64,000 nt of DNA, taken from the NCBI GenBank assembly GCA_015680685.1, contig MNCI01011336.1, forward strand, positions 731,705 through 795,704, read 5' to 3'. Source of the DNA: Gnetum montanum. Taxonomy: Eukaryota; Streptophyta; Gnetopsida; Gnetales; Gnetaceae. The notes below the pieces were generated by a model, which did not search any database, was not told where the DNA came from, and was given only the letters and a program-made list of their open reading frames with translations. Shown in pieces: positions 57,690 to 64,000 of this stretch; the stretch's first letter is position 1; every line of letters starts with the position of its first letter. The position numbers and the translations under genes were made by a program.

Positions 57690-58205
57690 ATTTCTCAAAG
57701 ATCGTCAAGCCATTGGTGGGACTCACAAAGAAAGATGTTTCATTCGTCTGGACCAGGGAATGTGAATATGCATTCCAAATGCTTAAACAAAAACTTGTAG
57801 AAAATTCAATTCTATGGGCACCTGATTGGTCCATACCCTTCCACATCATGAAAAATGCATCCAACTATGCATTGGGAGCCTTGCTTACACAGTGGGGCGA
57901 TTAGAAACATCCATACTATATCCACTATGCAAGCTACAATATTGTGGGTGGTTAGCTCAACTACACCACAACTGAAAAGGAGTTAATGGTGGTGGTGTTT
58001 GCCTTAGAAAAATTCTGATACTATGTGCTTGGGTACAAGCTATTTGTGCATACTGACCACAATGCCATTTGGTTCTTAATGAACAAACCAACAATGAGCC
58101 CCTGTATCATACGGTGGTTGGTGATTCTTCAAGAATTTGACCTCACTATGGTAGACCAGAAGGAAACTAAGAATGTGGTTACTAACCACTTGTCTCAATT
58201 GTGAT
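57690..58205 (+). pseudogene. RNase H domain (element E)
   Basis: Frame 57713-57904 reads VGLTKKDVSFVWTRECEYAF and KNASNYALGALLTQWGD. The first catalytic Asp (normally D-A-S) is Asn here. After a stop, ELMVVVFALEKF keeps the Glu and LFVHTDHNAIWFLMN keeps the later Asp (58054-58056). The domain ends DQKETKNVVTNHLSQL at 58201. Stops and the Asp-to-Asn change make it inactive. It matches 4742-5110 (B). Confidence 0.9.
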
Positions 58206-59520
58206 GGGATAACACAAAAGAGGAGGAGCCACTCTCTGACCAATTTCCAGATGAACTCCTCTTTGTGGAAGAAATCGATAAGTAGATGCCTGAAGAATCA
58301 CCTTGGTTCAGCCACATCCTCACCTATGTCACCATCCAAGAATTGCCAAAGGAGTGGGACCATCAGTAGAAACAATAGTTTCTCCATAAGGCTAAGCACT
58401 TCATGGAAATCAATGGCCATCTTTATAAGGTTTGTGCAAATGGCCTAGTTCGATGGTGCATCCCTAATGATGATACACTATGTGTCCTCCAAGATGCTCA
58501 TGAGGGCCCTTGTGGGGGCCACTATGTTGGATGATGCACGACCATTAATATCTTGCTTGTAGGATATTACTAGCCTACACTCTCCAGGGATGCACAATGG
58601 TTCACCTGCTCCTATGAATAGTGTTAAAGAGACAGTGGGATGATTGCACGAATGGAGGGACCTCAATAGTGGATCTAACCACTAGAGCCCTTCAACATTT
58701 GGGGCATCAACTTCATGGGTCCCATCACACCCATGTCTAATGGGAAGGTGTACATCATCATATCTGTTGACTATTGTAAAAAATGGGGGGAAGCAACAGC
58801 CATCATCGACTATTCCTCAAACACTGCCGCATGATTTGTCCAACGACAAATCATAAACAGGTTTGGAGTGCCACATGCACTCATCTCAAATAATGGAATG
58901 CATTTCAAGGGAATCACTCTTCGTAAAATCATGTAACACTTGAGGGTTATCCATAAATTTACAACACCTTATCAGCCTCAAGCCAATGGGTAGGCTGAAG
59001 TCACTAATAGGGAGATTACCAAAACCCTTACTTGAACCATCAGTAAATATAGGAGGGACTAGAGCATCAAACTTAATGATGCCCTTTAGGCCTATCGCTC
59101 CACCTAGAAACTTCCTATAGGTTACTGTCCTTACGAGTTAGTGTACGGAAAGGTACCGAAACATCCAATCTAGGCAGAACTCTAGACACTATCTATAGCT
59201 AGTGACTTGGGCCTTGACTTGCCACTAGCATAATGTGAACAACTTATCAACTTGAGCATGCTAGCTGAGAATCAACTAGTGGGCCTATTAGCAAATGAGA
59301 TACACAAGGCCTATAATAATAAACGTCATGATCTTAGGATTTGGAAGGTAACATTTTGATGTGGAGATAAGGTACTCTACTAGAACCCCACACACGTACT
59401 GTAATGTACCAAGTTTCAAACACTAAGGAACCCTATATTGTCTCTAAAACCTTCCCATCTAGAGCCTTGCTTATACACAAACCTAAGGATCCCACGAGAA
59501 GATAGTTAGTTAATAGGTAA
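58206..59520 (+). pseudogene. Integrase (element E)
   Basis: Zinc-finger remains: DAHEGPCGGHYVG (58495-58533) supplies the two His, and FTCSYE.C (58600-58623) the Cys pair. Catalytic core: INFMGPITP (58706-58732) has Asn for the first Asp; LISNNGMHF (58880-58906) has Asn for the second; the Glu is kept in AEVTNREI (58994-59017). So two of the three DD35E residues are lost through single Asp-to-Asn changes. Then AYRST, LPIGYCPYELVYGKVPKHPI and a C-terminal part to about 59520. No chromodomain is visible, as usual for Athila-like elements. About ten stops. Confidence 0.92.
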
Positions 59521-59579
59521 CAATTAAAACCTTTTCGTGAACTCCATCAAACTAGTGCTACTACCTTATCATCATAGAG

Positions 59580-61150
59580 ATAAACATTTTTCCATTTTTT
59601 GGGTCTCCTACTTCTAGCCCAATCATGGGGGAGACCGTTCTCCCTGCTAATCCACTCTACTAAGCTCCTCACTATTTTTGGAACTTTTTTGTTTTACACT
59701 TTTTTTTCCAGCATCATTTGTATGTTTGTCCATTCTTACCTAGTTTTTCTTTCTTTATTTACTTTTTTGTTTATTTGTTTGATTATTTATATGTGTGTAT
59801 GTGTTTAATTTCTAGTTGGTTACTCATAAACCATCTTATTGTCATCAAATGTGTTAGTGCGGTTGGTTTTTGTTGCGATGGATTACATGAAATGCTCCAC
59901 CTATTATATCTTACTCCCACCCTTGCATTGTTGTTCTTGAAATTTACATCTACTTTCATCTCATAAAACCAGTAGTGAGTCCACATCATCCACCCATTCA
60001 TCCACTCCATGGTTTTCCTCCCTTTGGAAACATGAAAACTCCCTTCACTTAAAAACATATTAATTAATTTGTGACTTGTGTAGTTCCCAGACTTGGGGAT
60101 GACCCAATGGTTTGAATGGGATGTGACTTCAAGGGGAATGCAACATTTGTCATACTTTTCTATTCCTTGGTTTGTGAAAGTGTCCTCATGGATTTGTTAC
60201 CACTCCAAGTCCTTTCATACAAGGAAGCTCCTTGTCAATTTGGCCTTGCATGGTGTGGCCCTAATCGCAAGAGCACAAAAAAAAAACAACATGAGGATTC
60301 AAAGCACATCCCTTGGTCAAATGCATGCAAACTAGCATGGGTTTTTGCATGGTGTGGCTTCTACAAAATAAAAATAAAATAAGATAAAATAAAAACTATG
60401 TGGGAATTCAAAGCACACCCCTTAGACCACCTCTAATAGGCCACAAGCACTAGTTATGGGACTTGCTTCGTCCCCTCTAACTTAGTCCCATTTCACTTCC
60501 TTCCTCTCCCACATGTTGGAGTGGTGGTTATTCATGAGGGCATTCTTGTACTCTTGGGGATGGATGAGTCTTCACATGTTGTTGTGATGTCATTGTATGT
60601 GGTTGCTTTTGGGTCTGAACTTGGGAAGGGTCCTACCAAGTTAACCATAACTTCACACGAGGTTTCATATGACCAATAACTGAAATTCCAATTTCCACTC
60701 CTCTCTCTTTATCCATTTCTCTCCATGACTCACCTCACTACTGGTTTTATGTTTTTCTTATTTGTTGTGATTTACATGAACTCCTAATGCTTTGACGGGT
60801 TCTCATGGATGTGAGTATTAACTCACGGCCACCATTCGTTGACTCCAGGGTCCACAAACTTTGGTATTGATGATATACAAGGGCTACTAAGGCTATTTCC
60901 TACTATGGGGAGGATCCACTTGCATATCCCTTCATTTCTTTTGTTAGTATGTCATCCTTTTAATATTATTGATTGATTGTTTCTGTGCTAACCATCGCTT
61001 GAATTTTTCTTCGCCAAGTTCTTTCTCACAACATTCTCCTACCTTTAACTCTTTTTCTCAACCTACTTACCTTCCTCTTTCTCTCAACTAAGTCCCTAGA
61101 CTCTCAGCTCTTAAATTGCCCCAATTTGGCATTTTAATTCAACGTTTTGG
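59580..61150 (+). other. Element E post-integrase non-coding spacer
   Basis: T-rich stretch 59690-59810, then blocks conserved in B, C and D ('aatgggatgtgacttcaaggggaat' at 60115; 'cctcactactggttttatg' at 60729; 'aggatccacttgcatatcccttcat' at 60921). A local duplication pairs 60248-60320 with 60347-60430 (gcatggtgtggc ... ggattcaaagcaca.ccct). No gene. Confidence 0.65.
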
Positions 61151-61189
61151 GCTTTTTACCCTTTAGTCAATGCTGGTCAACCATCGTAA

Positions 61190-61300
61190 CACCCCTGCAT
61201 TGACTAGGCCTTGTATACGTAGCCCCCTACATATACATAGCCGCATATATGTAGCCTCGTCGACGTAGCACCAACACTCTATATATAAAACTATTGCACA
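61190..61300 (+). promoter_or_regulatory. Internal promoter before ORF3 (element E)
   Basis: GCATTGACTAGGCC then GTATACGTAG (61197-61221) matches the U3 of the same element (GCATCAACTAGGCC, GTATACGGAG; 52428-52453) at all but a few positions. The TATA box TATATATAAA follows at 61279-61288. In the LTR the TATA box is 115 bases after this block; here it is 82. Transcription would start near 61310, ahead of ORF3. Confidence 0.65.
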
Positions 61301-61435
61301 ATGGATTTTTCCCATTCTTGCACACCAATTGGGGCAGTTTTTCCATTTTTTCTGCCTCACTTCTTCTTCCCAAGCACTTATGTTTTCTACCGCGAGTCCT
61401 AGTCAACCTATCCTTTTCCTTTTTTGAAACTGGAG

Positions 61436-61723
61436 GTATGCTCTTCATCATGGAGAAGGATTTGAGGTCTATAGAAATAAAAAAAATCAAATTAAAATTA
61501 CAATTATTAAAGACTTAACACCTCTTAAGAGAAGAAACAAAAACAATAGTTTAAACTCCAACTCATGCCTTATTTTTTTTGTTTCTAACCCATCAACTAA
61601 TACTTCGAAAAATCTAATGGGATGCACGTGCTAGTACCATAACTTGGTTAAAATGAGAAGGTGTATGAGAGCCATTTTGAGCAACTTGTGCACAATTGAA
61701 TTAACAATTATGCTTGATTGTAG
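61436..61723 (+). other. Candidate leader intron of the ORF3 transcript (element E)
   Basis: Donor GAG|GTATGCTCTTCAT at 61436 is conserved in C as GAG|GTAAGCTCTTCAT (complement, 19461). The acceptor 'tatgcttgattgtag' ends at 61723, directly before the ORF3 ATG. Proposed length 288 bases. The acceptor is less clear in C. Inference from sequence only. Confidence 0.4.
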
Positions 61724-64000
61724 ATGACACCTAAACCAAGGCATCCAAGGGAAGAAGGACCATCCCAACCAAGGGAAAAGTGACCATGAATGGGAAGAGG
61801 ATGAGGTGTGCGACACCCAAAGCACATAGAGGGCTCCCATGCAACTAGCCCCCTCTGCAAAGGACCTGATGTGGAATCTGTTCATTAGATTCCTGAAGAG
61901 GAGATTCCCAACAAACAATCATAAGGGGATGAGACTCCAGTGATAGCCCCAGGGCTTGAGGCCACCTTGACCTAGGCATGTCTTGATGCTATTAGGCCAA
62001 GGGAGGTGTAACGAATGGTCCTGCAAGAGTTGAACTTTGGACCATTTCTAGAGAATACACCAAAAGATGTGAAGACCCAATTGCAAAACTCTCCTATGTG
62101 GCCAATCATCACATCTAATGGTGAATGGTATTTAGGAGAGACTTACCTCTTCTAGACAAATTGGCAATTGGGGTCTAGAGTAAGAATCAAGGACATTTAT
62201 GTCTTTTACTTTGTGGAAGCAATCTCACAAGCCCTAGGGTTATCAGAGACCAAAGCTGATGTGGTGAAGATCCCTAAGCAAATAAATCTTGAGGTGAAAT
62301 GGGAGTGGATTAGGCAGTGCTATGGGGTAGATCGCAAGGAATTTGTCACTTTAACCATCACAGAGAGGGTATACTCAAAAATTGCATCTTACCACTTGAA
62401 TCCAACAATAAGACCTAGTAAGATCATGACCTTCTCTGCTCATGCATGTGCTACTCTAAGTAGAAAGTTCCCAATCAGCATTCCATAGTTGTTGTTTCTA
62501 GAGATTGAGAAAAGATTCACTGAAAGTGAACGTGGAAGGCAGGCTTTACCCTTTTCTTGCTTAATCAGGAAATTATGCAAATAGGCAGGGATAGCATGAT
62601 ATGCCAATGACACACTTCAACATGCCTCAATTGCCTCATGGTGGGAGATGATGAAGGATAAGACTCCGGCCACCACACAATTTGAGGAAGAGTAGTAACC
62701 ACCTTCATCGCCTATGCAAATAACAAGGTCAGGCTCATAGAAAATCACAGAACACATACACAAAATCTAACAATCACTCTTGAGTCAACAAGAGTAATCT
62801 ATAGGAACTAGTGGAGGGGAAGACCCTTTAGTCTATCACCCTACGATGATCCATCTAGAGCAAGTGGCTCGATAAGTGAGTTTTCTCGAAGGAGCAAGGT
62901 CGATGTTTTGTCTTGCTCGAACACAAGTACCTACTAGAATTGATCCTAGTGTCTGAGAAGTAACAGTCTACACTCAACAATTATTTCTTGAAATTTTAGG
63001 AAATGCCACTACCTTTTTGGTACGCTTGGAGAATGGAGAGGGGGAAACTATCCTAGTGATGTGGTGACTATCCTAGTGATGTAGCAATAGGGACAAGAAA
63101 TTGCAGCTGAAGTGATTGCTGACACGATTGCTATGATCTTTAATGCACCAGTGGCACCTGTACTAGATGTACATGGACTTGAAGATGTACAGATGTCTGT
63201 AGGAACTTCAACATAGTAGGATCAACGTAGTCCAACATGAAGAATTGTTGGAATAACTAGTGGAAACTGAGCTACCACTTCCAGATGTCTTTGATCTTCC
63301 AAATAACATTATTGCAACCCAGTTGGAGCCGCTCTTAGCAAAGGGAAAGTGTCTCATCTTGGAGGGGTAGCTTGAAGTAGCTTAAGTGAATTATCAATGC
63401 TTGGTAATGGAAGTTGCCCAATTAAGGGCCCAACTTGTTGATCTAGCTCTCCTCAACTACGAACTCACTAGAGATGAAGATTTTCAATAGCTTCAAGACA
63501 AACTTCAGGCGATTGAAGATGAGTGAGAGTTGACGATCTTTGACAAGTCCTTGACAGATGCTCACACATATCATCTAAAAAAGGACTTGGTGGAGGTTTG
63601 CTAGCAAAATGTCAGGTTGACCATAGAAGTTCATTACCTACACAATGTTGGTGTTGAAAATTAGCACATGAAAGACTTTAGCCACCAACATCAGGAGGAG
63701 CTAGCTAGGGTGAATGCTGATGTAAGGAGATTGGCCATCGAAAATCAAAATCTATCTATGGAGGAGGTTCATGCCTTGCAACAAAAATTAGCTATCGAAA
63801 TCGCTGCTTGGAAAAATGAAGCCCTTAAGTTTGAAAAAGGTAAAAATCATTACAGGGACCAAGTGGGATTGTAGAAGGATGTAAATAAAAAGTAGATTCA
63901 AGTCACAAAGGTAAAACTAAACCAAGTGCTCTCGCAGCTTTGAGAAGGAGGCAAGGTATGGCAACCCATATTTGATGGATTGAATGCCTACAACCAGGCT
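61724..64000 (+). pseudogene. ORF3: unknown protein with coiled coil (element E, partial)
   Basis: It begins MTPKPRHPREEGPSQPREK, a basic, proline-rich N-terminus, then has stops. The central globular part includes frame 62168-62488 (SRVRIKDIYVFYFVEAISQA; KEFVTLTITERVYSKIASY; IRPSKIMTFSAHACATLSRK). It continues past a stop with LFLEIEKRFTESERGRQALP and FSCLIRKLC (to about 62580). From about 63380 the frames are Leu/Glu/Lys/Gln-rich with heptads, for example 63668-63874 (HQQEELARVNADV-like; LQQKLAIEIAAWKNEALKFE), consistent with a long coiled coil. The same order is seen in C (16310-19136). No signal peptide, membrane span or known enzyme motif, so it is unlike a retroviral-type Env. Function unknown. 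The end lies outside the window. Confidence 0.7.

Larger units (their letters stand above)
52405..64000 (+). mobile_element. Element E: Athila-like retrotransposon (3' end outside window)
   Basis: Plus-strand relative of C with 5' LTR, tRNA-Asp-like primer site, gag, protease, RT, RNase H, integrase, non-coding spacer, internal promoter and ORF3, still running at 64000. Everything lies in the same order and at similar spacing as in C. It is the most readable copy, yet it carries many TAG/TGA stops and changed catalytic residues. The 5 bases before it are TCAGT (52400-52404). The matching duplicate should lie beyond the window, after a 3' LTR expected about 1-2 kb to the right. Confidence 0.92.

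Noticed and set aside
59599-59808. 69-residue hydrophobic open frame after integrase, possible membrane/Env-like protein
   Set aside because: It lies in a T-rich low-complexity stretch, and T-richness alone makes Phe/Leu/Ile codons. The frame is not conserved at the matching place in B, C or D.
1-64000. tRNA, rRNA and CRISPR features
   Set aside because: None seen on either strand. The tandem arrays here lack the regular unit/spacer form of CRISPR, and the genome is a plant's.

Overview
This is plant nuclear DNA, AT-rich and almost wholly made of old, mutation-riddled transposable elements nested in one another. No intact host gene could be identified. Ty3/gypsy (Athila-like) elements with tRNA-Asp-type primer sites, a plant Helitron Rep/helicase and a BED-finger hAT transposase point to a seed plant. 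The age of the insertions, the element lengths and the lack of recent copies suggest a large, slowly purged genome such as a conifer or other gymnosperm; that last step is inference.

Layout. 1-2039: 3' end of a plus-strand element (A) with its 3' LTR. 2040-10147: minus-strand element B (5' LTR, gag, protease, RT, RNase H, integrase), cut off at its 3' end. 10148-12880: minus-strand Helitron Rep-helicase pseudogene, interrupted by B. 14000-15187 plus 28304-29234: one copy of a dispersed repeat (R), split by element C. 15188-28298: element C, minus strand, structurally complete at 13.1 kb with a 5-bp target duplication (GTAAA). 29235-34605: minus-strand element D, with its pol lost or missing at an assembly join. 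34607-39600: unknown sequence with two diverged tandem arrays, a TATA box and a short unknown ORF. 40000-41010: second copy of repeat R. 41060-43680: a GC-richer island broken by a 235-base gap. 43700-51660: a locally duplicated region around a hAT transposase pseudogene. 52125-52402: an LTR-like promoter fragment. 52405-64000: plus-strand element E (5' LTR, primer site, gag, pol, third ORF), running off the window.

The elements share one plan: LTR starting TGATGA and ending in TCATCA or a variant, tRNA-Asp-like primer site, a Gag with an extra conserved N-terminal domain, protease-RT-RNase H-integrase, about 1.5 kb of non-coding sequence, a second TATA-box promoter, then a third ORF (ORF3) in the same sense ending just before the polypurine tract and 3' LTR. 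The most interesting observation is that the internal promoter in front of ORF3 resembles the U3 promoter of the same element's own LTR, and that this holds for two different U3 types. ORF3 encodes an unrecognised globular segment followed by a long coiled coil and, in C, a basic cluster and proline-rich tail. All copies carry stops, frameshifts and lost catalytic residues, many of them CAG/TGG to stop or Asp to Asn changes of the kind expected from cytosine methylation.

Single N positions mark contig joins. Two of them are flanked by perfect short duplications that look like uncollapsed contig overlaps, so fine structure near them should not be trusted.
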